This document shows positions 13,901 to 24,328 of a stretch of 64,000 nt of DNA, one piece after another. Source of the stretch: Symsagittifera roscoffensis (Eukaryota; Xenacoelomorpha; Acoela; Convolutidae). Position 1 is the stretch's first letter; each line of letters starts with the position of its first letter. Position numbers and translations under genes: made by a program. The notes beneath the pieces are model-generated. The model searched no databases. It was not told where the DNA came from and saw only the letters and a program-made list of their open reading frames with translations. Location: positions 8,203,605-8,267,604 of the forward strand of contig NC_087071.1 of the NCBI RefSeq assembly GCF_963678635.1. The letters run 5' to 3'.

Positions 13901-14312
13901 CGTTTTAAATTATAAATTTTAATTTTTTGTATCTGCAAAATACAAAATATAAGCATGACTATAACAATCAAATTGTAGGTTATACTTTTATTCAAAATAT
14001 TTAATTTTTATATCATTATTCAAAATAGTAAAATCAATAAAATCTACTTACATCCAAGCTCAATGAGAAATTATTTCCCCCCTGCGATTTCCTCTGCTGC
14101 GACTTCCCCCCAAACAGAGTCCTCTTTGTCCTCAAAGTCACCCCTCCACTATCCCTCCTCTCTCCCACACCCACCCCTATTCCCACACTACATGACGTCA
14201 TCTGCACCCCCACCCCCACTCCCCCCACGTGACTCATCACAGCTGAGGGTGAAGAGGACGATGATGACTCATCGTATTTGCCGGATAGATACTGGCGTCG
14301 CACGTAGAACAT
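4913..14312 (-). CDS. Aromatic amino acid hydroxylase (TPH/PAH/TH family), 5' part of gene, eight exons
   Basis: Exons on the minus strand are 14,312-14,052; 13,337-13,239; 12,150-about 12,0xx; 8,724-8,572; 8,158-8,057; 7,416-7,271; 6,582-6,515; 4,963-4,913. Exons 4-8 have AG/GT borders and reading phases that join without a break, as do exons 1-3; the exon 3 donor is unresolved. The product would be a cytosolic iron- and tetrahydropterin-dependent monooxygenase acting on Phe, Trp or Tyr. Family landmarks are HIESR and YKQYFYCDLDGD (ACT domain), and PWYPTRVRDLD, DLDSDHPGF, VYTARRKMFAEI and GDPIPQVDYSDEE (start of catalytic domain). The iron-binding and substrate-choosing residues lie in exons off the left edge, so I do not pick the subtype; wording is nearest to Trp/Phe hydroxylases. 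Confidence 0.88.
4964..5395 (-). other. AAAH intron 7, element-free part
   Basis: AT-rich intron. The rest of this intron is occupied by the inverted-repeat element at 5,396-6,381. Confidence 0.6.
5396..6381. mobile_element. 986-bp inverted-repeat element, ATCCCGCATCCA termini, copy 1
   Basis: It begins ATCCCGCATCCA and ends TGGATGCGGGAT. Dense subterminal runs of AATCGATTATAATTGATT lie at both ends around a central non-repetitive core. A full-length copy in inverted orientation is at 60,610-61,570. No ORF is present, so it is non-autonomous. It sits inside the intron between AAAH exons 7 and 8. No target duplication could be settled. Confidence 0.8.
6515..6582 (-). CDS. AAAH exon 7 (68 bp)
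   Basis: The acceptor is TTTTCAG before GGTTTTCAC and the donor is ACA followed by GTTAGT. It encodes GFHDPVYTARRKMFAEISFN, the block that follows DADHPG in this enzyme family. It joins exon 6 in phase 0 and exon 8 with two bases left over, both consistent. Confidence 0.9.
6853..6908. repeat. Dispersed repeat head (TAGCCAGTTRCTGTGCAA type)
   Basis: It reads close to the block at 8,918-8,970, including TAGCCAGTTGCTGTGCAA and GACCGTAATCTT. More decayed relatives are at 10,945-11,045 and 12,892-12,940. The function and class of the parent element are unknown. Confidence 0.5.
7271..7416 (-). CDS. AAAH exon 6 (146 bp)
   Basis: The acceptor is TATCAACAG and the donor is CATCCA followed by GTGAGA. 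A glycine-rich linker (AAGGGGESG) is followed by PWYPTRVRDLDKVSNRVFMA and DLDSDHP, the entry to the catalytic domain. The family normally has DADHPG here, with Pro-Gly split across the intron; exon 7 supplies the Gly. Confidence 0.9.
7494..7694. mobile_element. 201-bp MITE, GACTCTTTTTC termini, copy 1
   Basis: The terminal inverted repeats begin GACTCTTTTTC. The element is flanked by a perfect 8-bp duplication CCCAGGAC (7,486-7,493 and 7,695-7,702). An inverted homologous copy with its own perfect 8-bp duplication is at 24,503-24,705. Eight-base duplications suit hAT-like transposases. It lies in an AAAH intron. Confidence 0.88.
7806..7951. mobile_element. hAT-type MITE remnant (right end)
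   Basis: It ends GTCGCCCCTG, like the CAGGGGCGG family clustered at 50.9-58.6 kb, and has related internal wording (CGACAAGTTTTTT, CTCTCGGAAAAAATCC). The left end and target duplication are not clear, so the start is a guess. Confidence 0.35.
8057..8158 (-). CDS. AAAH exon 5 (102 bp)
   Basis: The acceptor is CTTTTAG before ATTCAGCC and the donor is GGAG followed by GTAAAA. It encodes a polar linker (SANKKEQSPGGDNLEQQNIS) between the ACT and catalytic domains. It is not conserved in sequence; support comes from splice borders and phase agreement with exons 4 and 6. Confidence 0.75.
8572..8724 (-). CDS. AAAH exon 4 (153 bp), ACT domain C-terminal half
   Basis: The acceptor is ATTTCAG and the donor is GAGCAG followed by GTGAAA. 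It encodes DYKQYFYCDLDGDAESLVLA and IKILKN, which align with the beta-strand and helix of the hydroxylase ACT domain. The entry phase (two bases completing a codon) needs one spare base from the previous exon, which the visible donors of exon 3 do not clearly supply. Confidence 0.88.
8741..8865 (-). pseudogene. Decayed duplicate of AAAH exon 4
   Basis: This repeats the exon 4 wording in order (GATGGCCAAC, CTCTGCATCGC, CAAGTCACAG, then an acceptor-like CCCCTGAAAC on the plus strand). It has point changes and a frame-stopping TAG when read on the minus strand. It lies immediately upstream of the true exon in gene orientation. Confidence 0.75.
8918..8980. repeat. Dispersed repeat head, second copy
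   Basis: Direct relative of 6,853-6,908; they share GATAGCCAGTTACTGTGCAA and TTCCGACCATAATCTT, and similarity continues weakly to about 9,030. Confidence 0.5.
8981..11970 (-). other. AAAH intron, 3 kb without recognisable exon
   Basis: AT-rich with many A/T runs. Decayed dispersed-repeat heads lie at about 10,945-11,045. If an exon is missing between exons 3 and 4, it should lie here; I did not see one. Confidence 0.45.
11974..12150 (-). CDS. AAAH exon 3 (ACT domain middle), 3' border unresolved
   Basis: The acceptor is a T-rich tract ending TTTTTTTTAG, followed by codons for RYNINIRHIESR, the family's signature VNLxHIESR strand. The frame stays open to a stop at 11,971, so the exon ends somewhere earlier. 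Candidate donors give phases 0 or 1, and only a weak GTCTAC site fits the entry phase of exon 4. The start and identity are firm; the lower coordinate given is only the open-frame limit. Confidence 0.8.
12200..12310. repeat. CTTGCAAGATCTT-type palindromic cluster, left flank
   Basis: Several inverted blocks of CTTGTAAGATTTTG, CTTGCAAGACTC and CAAGATCTTATAAG lie beside the element at 12,311-12,799 and use the same wording. They may be part of the same element family or a second nested copy. Confidence 0.45.
12311..12799. mobile_element. Inverted-repeat MITE, CCCCAGT termini
   Basis: The left end is CCCCAGTCAAAACTAATAAA and the right end (reverse complement) is CCCCAGTTGACAAAGATGAC; both continue into AATCTTGCAAG / AATCTTGTAAG blocks. 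The interior repeats this palindromic wording. No clean target duplication was found. It lies in the AAAH intron between exons 2 and 3. Confidence 0.6.
13187..13259 (-). repeat. 42-bp tandem duplication across the exon 2 donor
   Basis: Two copies of a 31-bp identical core (13,187-13,217 and 13,229-13,259) sit 42 bp apart. Each contains the last codons of AAAH exon 2 and a GTCAGT donor. Use of the distal donor would add 14 in-frame residues. Confidence 0.85.
13239..13337 (-). CDS. AAAH exon 2 (99 bp), ACT domain N-terminal half
   Basis: The acceptor is TATAATTCCAG and the donor is TTCAAG followed by GTCAGT. It encodes CALVFEAVDQVGGLMKVIQV, matching the ACT domain opening (S-hydrophobic-F-x-hydrophobic then VGxLxKxLxxF). 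It is in phase 0 on both sides, matching exons 1 and 3. Confidence 0.87.
14052..14312 (-). CDS. AAAH exon 1 (87 codons), N-terminal regulatory tail
   Basis: ATG at 14,312, donor GAT followed by GTAAGT. It starts MFYVRRQYLSGKYDE, then a serine run, Gly/Val repeats and a basic segment (RTKRTLFGGKSQQRK). Such poorly conserved, phosphorylatable N-tails are usual in Tyr and Trp hydroxylases. The frame is open a little upstream of this Met, so an earlier start or a leading exon is possible. It belongs to the gene by phase and proximity rather than by homology. Confidence 0.65.
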
Positions 14313-17300
14313 ATTTTTTGCAAATTTAGGTTTTAAATCAAATAAGCGACAACAGAAGTGAAGTCTTCTTTTTGCTCGTCAAAAATTTTTATTAAAAAAA
14401 TAATGAAATAAAATTAATGCGCTATGAATGAACAGTAAGACAAAAGGGTGTAATCCATAGGCTATAATAAAATGTATATTTAAATTAGTGGTAGACTATT
14501 TTTACTTTGCACATAAAAACTTCAGTTAAATATTTCAGAAAAATGATTTCTTTGTGTTGTTTTACGTAGATCTTGGAAATTTATATTTGATTCAGGTGAA
14601 TTATCTCAAATACTGCATACACCACAGGATTAACATTAACAAAAAAAATTGTTTGCGTAATGCAGTTTTGTCATTTTCTAAGTCATTATAATTTTGGTCA
14701 TAACTCATTTGGTTAGTACACCATGGAAATAAAACTAATCCGATTTAAAGACCAGGTGTTACCAGCTGTATATGTTGATCTTGGCTGAACAGTACATTTA
14801 ATTAATAAAATCAGGATAAGATAATTAGATAATGGTTTTTAAAGTATGCTAAATGACGTCAACGACATTTAATGCTTATATCTGAATTTAACTAAATATG
14901 ACTCGAAATATTTTTTCTTTCAAAAAAATATTCTGTCTCAAACATGATTTTCCCGGCTAGTGATACTTAGTCCACAATTCTGCACTTCGGACAAGCGAAA
15001 TATCTCCCTCCTAAACCAGGTGGGGTGGAGTACGTGGGGATATGGTTGGTGGGGGGATCGGTAAAAAGTTGGGCGTGTTCATCTTGGGTGTAAAAAATGA
15101 AGAACGCAGAAATAAAGTAAATATAAGAAGATTTAGATACTGAGTAGGCTGTGCAGAATAATGAGTGCAGTAATAATGCAGAAAAAGCTGCAAATTTTGC
15201 AAAAAATGGAAAAATTTATGGGTATGATTATAACCCAATGTAATCCATAATAATGGACATTAAATGAATTAAAATAGCTCTAATGTCTCGAAGAAAAAAT
15301 TGGATTACATCGATTGTAATCTATTGCGTGGGACCAAAGTGTAATTATAATCAATAATAATGGCAATGTTTTTGATCACATAAATCGATTATAATTTAAC
15401 TATTATTCATGGAGCCTCGCTGCGGGCCTCTTCAAAAATAATTGATTACAACTGAATAAATGGGGATCAGTATTTGACTTATTTAATTAGAAAACTTCAA
15501 TGGAAGTCCGACTTGCATGAAATATTTGAAATATCTGCGTCTGGGTTATGTAACGTAGATAATGTCACCCAAGAAATCCAAAAATTGAGAGCAAGTGTTT
15601 TTGTATAAACCAATTATTTTTTTTATTTTCATATGCTAGTTTAAACATAATTTTGTAAAAAAAAACTGGCCTCTTCTCTCAACCGCAGAAAACTTTTTCT
15701 AGCCATACACTGAAAATTACGTTTTTGGTTTTCAAATCATTATAAAATTTTACATTTAACTAACATTGCTAATATCACCAAATGCAGTATAACGTGGGTA
15801 AATCCCAGTAACAATTGCGGTTTTCTACTCACAGAAAACCTTTGGCTAGTGTGTTTCGGATGAAACTCAAAAACCTAAAACAAAAAGTTGTTTTTTTTTC
15901 TTTAAAAAAATGCTTGTCATACAATTTCAGTATGTATATATGTATATATAATAATATCATATATTACAGTACATAAAAATTGTTCAATGAGACGTTTGGC
16001 AAAACGCTTGTTGTTTTATTCCAAAATGTTGCAAAAAAATTTAGTTTAAAATGTCATACTATGGGAAAAAAGTTATCATGCTATTTCCATAATATTTTTA
16101 TTGAACTCTAAAAACGAACTAGTATGATATGCGGTTTTTTCATAGTATGAAATTGTATGATAGGCATTTTTGTCAACCCGGGTGCGTCACTCTCTTCGGT
16201 TTAAAAATACCCGTTTTTGTCACAACAGTCTGGAAATACGAAAGAGCACTGTTTTTTGATAAAAAACCACAACTTCGACCCTTTTGTATCGAAAAAACCA
16301 CAACTTCGACCTTTTGTATCGAAAAAAAAATTAGCTAAATCTACGCTATTTCTTGCTTGAAAAAATCTAATGGTGCATTTCAAACCCTTATCTTTATAGT
16401 TGGTGAGACAGTTGAGTTAACCTTTAGCCCAAATGACTTGTTACTTTAGAACACTTTTCGCAAGCTATTGCAAGGCAAGACTTGTTATAACAAGTGTTCA
16501 TTTGCATTTAATTGCTACGGCTTTTGGGTTTACTCGAAGCATGTTCATCTCTTTGCGGTTGAGCAGTGAACTGGTTTCAGGACATTTTATTTCAAAATTT
16601 GTTTATTGCTAAACTAAGAAGAGATATGTACAGAAAATCCGAACAAATTGGCTACATCATCTATATCACATTTCTATCTGAAAAACAGCCTCTGTTGGGT
16701 ACGGGTTAGAATTCTTTATGAGAGAAAATATATTGTAATAATTGTAACTGAAATGAGCTTGTCCTAGGTCTATCCAAAAACTCTAGAAAAGGATGCAGTC
16801 ATCTATTTTCACTGATCAGTAAAAACAAACATTTTGAGATTTGAAGACTTTTTATAGAATGATCTCTCAGCTTGCATGAACATGGTACTATTTGTTTGAG
16901 CAAAGCAGGGATTTTCGAAACTTTTCTCATCTTATTTTTGATTAGAAATTAACTAACTAGGCTTTTTCATGCTAAAAAAAAGTAAAAAAAAAAAAGACTG
17001 TTGGTACGACTCAAACCCTAATCAATGACACTATCAAACTATTCTGCTGTTCAATTTTTTGGCAGCCTAGTTTTTGTTCGAGTTGTTCGAAACATAAGTC
17101 GAACACCTCGAGCCGGGAATTTTTCACGTGCCATCTAACCCTCCCGATGAGTCAACAGATTGTGTCAAAGAGCAAAACATTGATATCAAATCAGACCAAG
17201 ATGGTGACATAGGGGATCGAAACCTGTGTTTTTGTGACGACAAGTTTTCAATACTTTATTAAGTTTTTTTTCTGCCTGTTTTCTAGCAAATATAGCATGC

Positions 17301-17400
17301 GTGCATATCTAGCAAATTTTTACATTGTTTTGAAAGATTGTTTTGACAATTTAACTGCAACAGGTTTTTTTTATCAGTCAAGGGCAAAACAGATATAACA
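14313..17400. other. Intergenic, repeats only
   Basis: Upstream flank of the AAAH gene. Around 15,230-15,440 there is wording like the ATAATCGATTATAAT subterminal repeats of the 5,396 element but without its termini. No promoter or exon could be supported. Confidence 0.4.
15905..16182. mobile_element. CCCGGGTTGACC element, copy 2 (right end clear)
   Basis: The left block ATGCTTGTCATACAATTTC and right block GAAATTGTATGATAGGCAT face each other, and the right end reads TTGTCAACCCGGG. The left terminus is too decayed to place. Same family as 2,284-3,218 and 19,245-19,607. Confidence 0.5.
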
Positions 17401-17965
17401 AGACTGCTCGCATCAGGGCGAAGCCCTGAATGTTCCGACTGCCTTTTAAGGTTTATGGAGCAGCAGTAATAACATTAAAAAAATAAAATGAAATAAAACA
17501 TAATGAAATTTTTTTCTCAAAAATTTGAATTTTTTAAATGAAAATCATCTCCCCACAAGCCATATAAAGTGCAAAAAGATAGATTTCGTTCCTTCAAACA
17601 AATCAATTATGGCAAATAAGCTTCGTTCAACCAATTTGGAACGATTTATAAGACGGAATAAATCTCCGCTTACGCGTTAATAATGCGAATTATACCGCGC
17701 GTTAATTGTCCCAAATTGGTCAAAATGGCCAAAATGGCAATCTTTAAACCCTCATAACTTTACGGAAAATGATCACAGGTGAAAATCTTTTCAAATTTAG
17801 GCTCAGGATAACAATACCTTTTGAATGATATAAAAAATTCCGTCAAAAATGGCTAGTTAAAAAGTCGAAGTTTATCTGAAGAAAAAAAACCCACACCGAG
17901 CACAAATATTCCGTTACTTTTGTATCGAAAGTCGGAATAAAAATTCTTATGAAAAAGAGGTCAAA
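17401..17965. repeat. Dispersed repeat, about 0.57 kb, copy A
   Basis: It matches 23,526-24,112 in the same orientation along its length: GACTGCTCGCATCAGG head, GTTTATGGAGCAG, AATAAGCTTCGTTCAACC, TCTCCGCTTACGCGTTAATA, AATGGCAATCTTTAAACC and TTCAAATTTAGGCTCAG. The head contains a perfect 7-bp hairpin TCAGGGC-GAA-GCCCTGA. There is no coding capacity and its class is unknown. Confidence 0.8.
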
Positions 17966-19244
17966 TTAAGCACTGGATAGTTGCACAGTTTGGTGTCTGT
18001 TGGTTCTCTGGAATCTAAGGACATGTCTTAAAAGTTAATTAAAAATGTATGCGAATTCCACAAAAAAATTTCGTTCCTTCAGCGCAAGTTGTGTAGAATT
18101 TAACATTATAACGCAGACGCGACGGCCATAACCCGATTATGTTCGTGAATATTCGCTTCGGGTACATTTCTTTTTTTGTTCACTTCATGAAATATTCGAT
18201 TCACAGTCCATTTTCTTATACGGATAACGTGCGTAGTGTCTAAGTTATAATTCTTGTTTCTACACTTCTAAAGAAACTACAGATGATATTAAATGTATTT
18301 ATTGCAAGAAAAAACCCCGGTATAGTAACCAGCTCAGGCCTTTCAGCTCAAACCACCCAACAAAATCCCCGTCATTCTCCTTTCCATCTCCATCCATACC
18401 TGTTTACAAGCACAGAAGCAGACTGAAAATTAGTTGAAAAAATACAAATCTAGGTGAAAAGCACCATAAAAATAATCATAATCCCAAAAACAATAATTCA
18501 AACGAACGTGAAGCAATAAACATATATGCAGTGAAAAGGTGATAGTCTTATAAGTCTTATAAGTGATAGTCTTATATGTGAGCAGAGCTGGGCGATGCAT
18601 GCGGTCCCCACGTATTAAGATGTGCCATAGATTTCCAGTACCGCAGGCTAGGTATTACTATAAGGAATAGGATTTTGCAAGTAATAAGATAGGTTATTGG
18701 TTTTGGCGTGAATTAAGAGACCAGGTTTGTGATGGTAAGTTGATTTGGTAATTTTCATATGGTTAGTTTTTCGACACCAAAACTTATGAGTTTATTTTGT
18801 ATCTGAAAATTACCAGTATTTACCCTTCATCGTAAGTTTTATATTTGAGCGAAGACTTTACCTAATAAATTGATTTGAAATAATTTAAACGAAAAAATGA
18901 GAATTCAGTGTGTCAATTTCCATAATTTCGACTTAAAGTTTCACGCGGTTGAAAAAGCTGGTATAAGATGGCGGAAACTAGCATTTTAGACTCACAAAAA
19001 AATGTCGTATGATTTGGAACCATTTTCTGAATTTGAAGCGGATTGATTTTTCTCGCGCTTAAAGTAAGGGTACTGTTGAAAACTTTCAAGTTTTACAAAA
19101 AAAGTCCTGTTTATTAAGTGTTTTTGATAAGAATATTTAAAGTTGCATTAGTTGTCAATGTTTAAAAGCATTGACAATGGTATGATAAGTGTGATTTTAC
19201 AACCTTTGTCGAATATTTTGATTGCCGTTGAAATGCGCCAATAT
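17966..19244. other. Non-coding stretch
   Basis: AT-rich. A three-fold AGTCTTATAAGTGATAGTCTTATA repeat occurs near 18,543-18,575. No exon is supported. Confidence 0.4.
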
Positions 19245-19607
19245 CCCGAGTTGACCAAAAAAGCTTGTCATACAATTTTGTACAATTCCATAGATGCAGA
19301 AAATGTTGAGAAAACTCTAAGATGAGCGTTTTTATTAGGGAAATTGTAAGACAAGCATTTTTTCATAAATCAAAATGTTGATTTTTCAAGTTATTACTTC
19401 TCAAAATTTTTAAGATGTGTTCACGACAGAACACAAGTCACTAAAACATGGTTTATTTAAAACTAGAGTCACCAAATGGTTGATCGTCTGAATTGTGCAA
19501 TTCAAAAAAAAAATTTGGGGCAAATTCAATGTAACCTTTTGTTGTCACCATCAAAAAAAGCTAGTCATAAAATCTCCAAAAAACACACATATGGAGGTCA
19601 ACCCGGG
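19245..19607. mobile_element. CCCGGGTTGACC element, copy 3 (363 bp)
   Basis: The left end is CCCGAGTTGACC and the right end is GGAGGTCAACCCGGG. The subterminal block CTTGTCATACAATTTTG is present. It is shorter than copy 1, with a different interior, so it is probably an internally deleted relative. Confidence 0.55.
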
Positions 19608-22600
19608 ATTTTATTTAACGATTGTGTCGAGGTCTTGATTCTTGCAATTTTAATGAAACTAAATTGCCGCATAATTCGTTTTCTCAACAAGTGTGTGTAT
19701 AGTGAAATCGCTAAAGTTGTCTAACATATGATATGATTGCCGTTAAAATAAGGCAATGTTTTTGTTGCTGATTTAGTTGATAACTTGTTTTTTCTTTTGC
19801 GGTTTCACTATGAAAGAAATTGCCTCAAATTGTGTTTTTATTTTTTAAACATTGAAAAGCCAAATTGCGTACTTTGTCCATTGCGCTCTCTTCGCTCTCT
19901 TCGTTCTTCTTTTGTTCTTTCGTTCTTTTTAATCGTGCTGTCAAAATTTTCACATTTTTAAAGATTTGTCTCTGGAATCCAGGAATATACAGACACGAAA
20001 CTATGCGCCTATTCAATGAACAGTTTGGCCTCGTAATGAAATTTTAGGTTCTGAATGAGGTTTTTACTTTTTTACTTTTGGATTTAGCTTCAAAAAAACT
20101 TGGAAAACTCAGTTTGTTTTGAAGATCGTAATTCAAGATTTTTGAATAAGTTTGCATTAAGAACATGCTGGAGCATTTGTTTTTTTCTAGGAATTTTTTG
20201 TAGAATAATCCACAACGAAATGATATGAAATATTTTGCTTAAAATTTTAGGTATAAAATATTTTTAAAAGCTTGATATGCACTTGCTTATCTGGCATTAA
20301 ACTCATGTGATGTGAAACAAGTGAACAAAATACACAATACACACGTTTGAAAGGAAAATCTCACGCAAAAACTCAATTTTTCTTTAAATTTTTTTTACTT
20401 CTCTAGGAAAGGTATTGCACTAGAGTTTATTTCTTGCACTATTTTTTCAAATGTGGCACCAAAACATACTGACCACGTCTGTTTTATGTAGTAGATAAGC
20501 AACAGCTAAGAAATGCATCGAGAAAACTCGAAAACAATTTGAGACATGCTTTTTCGAGTTGTGAACAAAGTTCTAGCTGCTAAAAACGGCTTTGCTCATC
20601 TGGTATGAAGCACATGTTAAGAAATTGATTAACACACATTTGTTTCGGTTGTTTCCTCCAGAAAAAGTATTGAACTAGTGTTTCAAATTTTGCGCAAGTG
20701 TTTCAAAAATTTCACTAGCTTTCGAATATTGCACTACTGTTACAAATAATGCACTAGCTTTTCAAATTTGACACCAAAACCAAAAGTTTCATATCAGACA
20801 GGCAAAAGTTTTTATTGCACTTCGAATGTTGTTCACAGCTCGAAAAAAATTTCTCAATATATTATTTAGCTGTTGATCATCTTTTACATCTTGTTGTTTT
20901 GCAGATTCAAACATACGTTTTTATTGTTTTATCACCGTTTTTTTTACTTCTACAGATGTTCATTACTGAATGATTTTTTATGTTTAAACTCAATTTTTTG
21001 GACACCAAATTTACCTTGCTTTGTTAAAGAAGAACCTCAGTTTGAACGAAAAGAACATTACGGTATCGGAGAAAAAAAGCAAGTTTAGGTTTTTACAGTC
21101 ACAGCCGCTTAATTTTAAGATATATCTTGGACAATATTCTCTCAGGGTTTACACAAACTTTTTTCACCAAGCTTGATCAAATCAAGAAATTACATCTTTT
21201 TGATTTTAAGCACAACTTTACAACTTATTGATATCAACCAAAATTTTCTTGTTCTGAAAAAGTCCATTTTCTCCATCTGTAATACGTTTTCTTTGATGTG
21301 GGTTTTTTTTAATGAGCGGAGTAGGAAAAATCAATCAAGCAATCTGAAACAAATTCAAGGAGAAAACTGAATTATTCAGATTGACAATTTTCGTTAACTC
21401 GGCTGTTTCTTGAAACTTCGCACCATTGGAAAAAATGTTTAGTGCTGGTAAAAACTGGCCGCTGAATACCTTTATCAACCTTTCTGGTAACTACTTTCTC
21501 AAAAGGTAGCTAAGATTAGTTTCTCAAGTTTATTGTAAGCTATTGCTGAAACTGTAGATTGAAGTTGTCCAAAATTGACTTTAAAATAAGGCGTGCATGC
21601 GTGTAAGCAACCTAATTTTTGTTTAACTTTGTCTGCCATTGAGTTTATTGTTTTTGTATCAATTGATTGGATCCAAAATTGGCTTGATACTCGGGTTCAG
21701 ATCGCAGAACAAAACAATGCAGACTCACCTATTTAACAGCAAATTTTTAAAATAGAAATTCAAAAAACAGATCGAAAAATAGAATTTCAATAAACGATCC
21801 AATGCAAATGATCCAAATTACCCTCTCTAAAGGTCTCATTTTTTGATGTCAAGCACAACAGTTTTTTTCCCGATCTAAATTTGCCAAACTTTGTCATTTC
21901 TAATAAGTTTTTCCAAAAGTGTGATTTCATTAGAATCAAAAAAGTTTCAATGTCATTTTCTGGTTTAAAATGTTTTTTTTTCATCTATTGTCTGTTTTAG
22001 TTAAAACTTAGGATAAAAATTGTGTGCTATTTGCAGTTGCAGGTGAAGGGTGTTTTCAAATTTTGTTTTTTGTAAAAACATGTCTCATAACACTTGGGTT
22101 ATTGATGTGTCTTTTTTCAGTAGGTCGCACAATATTTCCAAATTCTAAGTATATAGTTTATTGAATTGGACTCTTTTTTTGTCATGCATGTTTTTGAGTT
22201 TAAATGAATTTTTACTGCATTTTGTGATGAATAAGTTACTACAGTTGCAAAGTTTTTATCAAAATAATAATGGGTCAATAATTTGGTTCAAATTGATGTT
22301 TTTTTAAATAGAAAACAGGCCGAATATTGCACAGAATTGTTGATTTTGCACTAAAAAAGAAAAGACTCAGTTTTTGGCCAATTTCATGAATTCTAATATT
22401 TCTAGAATTTAATTTTTTTTGTTTTTTTCCCGGGGTTTTAATCTGCAATTTTTTTCTCTGGTGGAAAAAACTTTTGAAAATAAATTAATTATTTAATTTG
22501 AAAAGACAAAATCTTTCATCCTAATTTAATAAGTTTTTCAGTCTTAATCTTACAAAAAAAATAGTCCAAATTTGTAATTAGACTTCAATAAATCATTTTT

Positions 22601-23525
22601 TGTTACAAAAGATTATTATGATTTTTTTATTAATCGATTTTATAGTTACTTCTCAATTGATAACAAAGATGTATTTCAAGAGGAATAACTGTATGCAAAT
22701 TATCAAAAATTTATTCCATTTTTAATTTCAAAAACGAAAACAGGAGCAAAAATTTTTGAGGTGACTTTTTCTTTTGATTTTTGATTATGAAAACGTAATG
22801 TTTCGAAATTTTTAATTGAGCTATTTTAGATTACATGTTCTGCTATTTTGCTAGCTTTCCTATCAACTATCAACAGAAAATGAATATTTGTTTTTTTTTC
22901 TATGAAAAAAAAGAAGAAAAATGAACATTTTTCTCGCTTTCAAAAAGACATTCTAGATAACATGCTTTTTTCTTTTCCTAATTTCAATTTTTTACACTCA
23001 AAATCTTGTTTCGCATTGTTGGATGGATTTTTGAATAAATTGGCTTTGTTCAGATTGTCGATTGAAATTGGCCAAATTTTTTTTTTATATTCTACCTTGT
23101 AAAACCACTTGTTTCACCATATTGATTGAGGCAATTTGTGATATGGCATCTGGCCTGACTAGCAACTGAACAAAACTTTTATGATCTCCATAAAAAAAGT
23201 CATTTTTTGTTTTATCCAAGTTAGCTAAAAAAGTCATAAAACTCTGCTAGACTCTTTTTTCTACTACCCCCACACACTACTAAATTTTCCAACTACATTG
23301 TTGTTTTACGTGTTATAACGGTTAAATGCGTGATATAACGAGGTAAGGTATGAAGACTAGCTCTGTTCAGAACTGTTCGTTTGTTCACCGCAAGCAGAAT
23401 TTCATTGCATTATGACAACGTTGAAATAGTTTTTTAAATTTGGAATTCGAACGTGACGGGGGGGTATGGGAAAAGCGTCATCTTCTATTTCTCTTTGTTC
23501 AGCAATTTGAGCAGAAATACAATGA
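19608..23525. other. Non-coding stretch, 3.9 kb
   Basis: AT-rich with long T and A runs. Short open frames here (for example 20,873-21,088 and 22,902-23,102) have compositions expected by chance from this base bias. I see no exons or element ends. Confidence 0.45.
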
Positions 23526-24112
23526 AGACTGCTCGTGTCAGGACGTAGCCGTGAAACTTCCGCCGCCTCCTAACGTTTATGGAGCAGTAACAGAAGAACT
23601 TAAGAAGAACATAAGAAGCACATAAGAAGAACTTAACTGTTGTAAACAAAAATGAATTTTTTAAACTAAGTTTGAGGCTTTTTGTAAAAAAAACCATCGA
23701 CCAACACGCCATATAAATTACATAGTGTTAGATTTTGCTCCTAGTAACAATCCAAAATAAGCTTCCTTCAACCAATTTGCAACAATTTCTGAGAAGGATA
23801 AAATCTCCGCTGGTGCGTTAATAGCGAGAAATATATCGCGCGTTCATTGTCCCATATTGGCCGAAATGGCAATCTTTAAACCCCCATAACTAAGAACAAA
23901 AAAACCCCAAGAACAAAAAAACATCACTGTTCAAATATTTTTTCAAATTTAAGCTTAGAATAACAGTGCTTTTTGAATGATATTTAAAAATTCCGTCAAA
24001 ACTGGCTAGTTAAAAATTCGAAATTTGTCTGAAAAAAAAACCACCCGAACACAAATTTTCCTTTACTTTTGTTACAAACGTCGGAACAAAATTGTGTTTA
24101 ATGAAAAAAAAA
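23526..24112. repeat. Dispersed repeat, about 0.59 kb, copy B
   Basis: Direct-orientation partner of 17,401-17,965, with scattered substitutions and small indels. The 7-bp hairpin of copy A is degraded here. It ends about 110 bp before the membrane-protein exon at 24,225. Confidence 0.8.
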
Positions 24113-24224
24113 AATCATCGAAGATTAAAACTTGACATCTACATTTCAAAAACTGATGCAATTGTTTGTTCACTTTCTGTGCGGCTCAGCGGAATAACTT
24201 CGATATCATATTGATTATCTCAAA

Positions 24225-24328
24225 ATGGGAAAATGCGACGCTAACTTGATCAGCTGTGTTTATGCAGCTCTACTGTGTGGATTGGCATTCATGCTTTTAT
24301 TAATTGCGTTTATTCCACTTTATGACAT
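24225..24328 (+). CDS. First coding exon of a multi-pass membrane protein, possibly claudin/PMP22-like
   Basis: The ATG at 24,225 follows an A-rich context. The exon encodes MGKCDANLISCVYAALLCGL then a run of hydrophobic residues ending IAFIPLYD, that is, one transmembrane helix. It ends at a strong donor GTGAGT with two bases left over. Claudin/PMP22 family members begin with one such helix. The exon at 58,140 (TM2-TM3) may belong to the same gene, but the phases do not join directly, so at least one exon (extracellular loop) would lie between. A single helix does not prove the family. Confidence 0.5.

Noticed and set aside
14063-14329. 88-codon plus-strand ORF rich in Ser/Pro
   Set aside because: Opposite strand of hydroxylase exon 1, whose Gly/Val/Ser-rich coding gives Pro/Ser in antisense.
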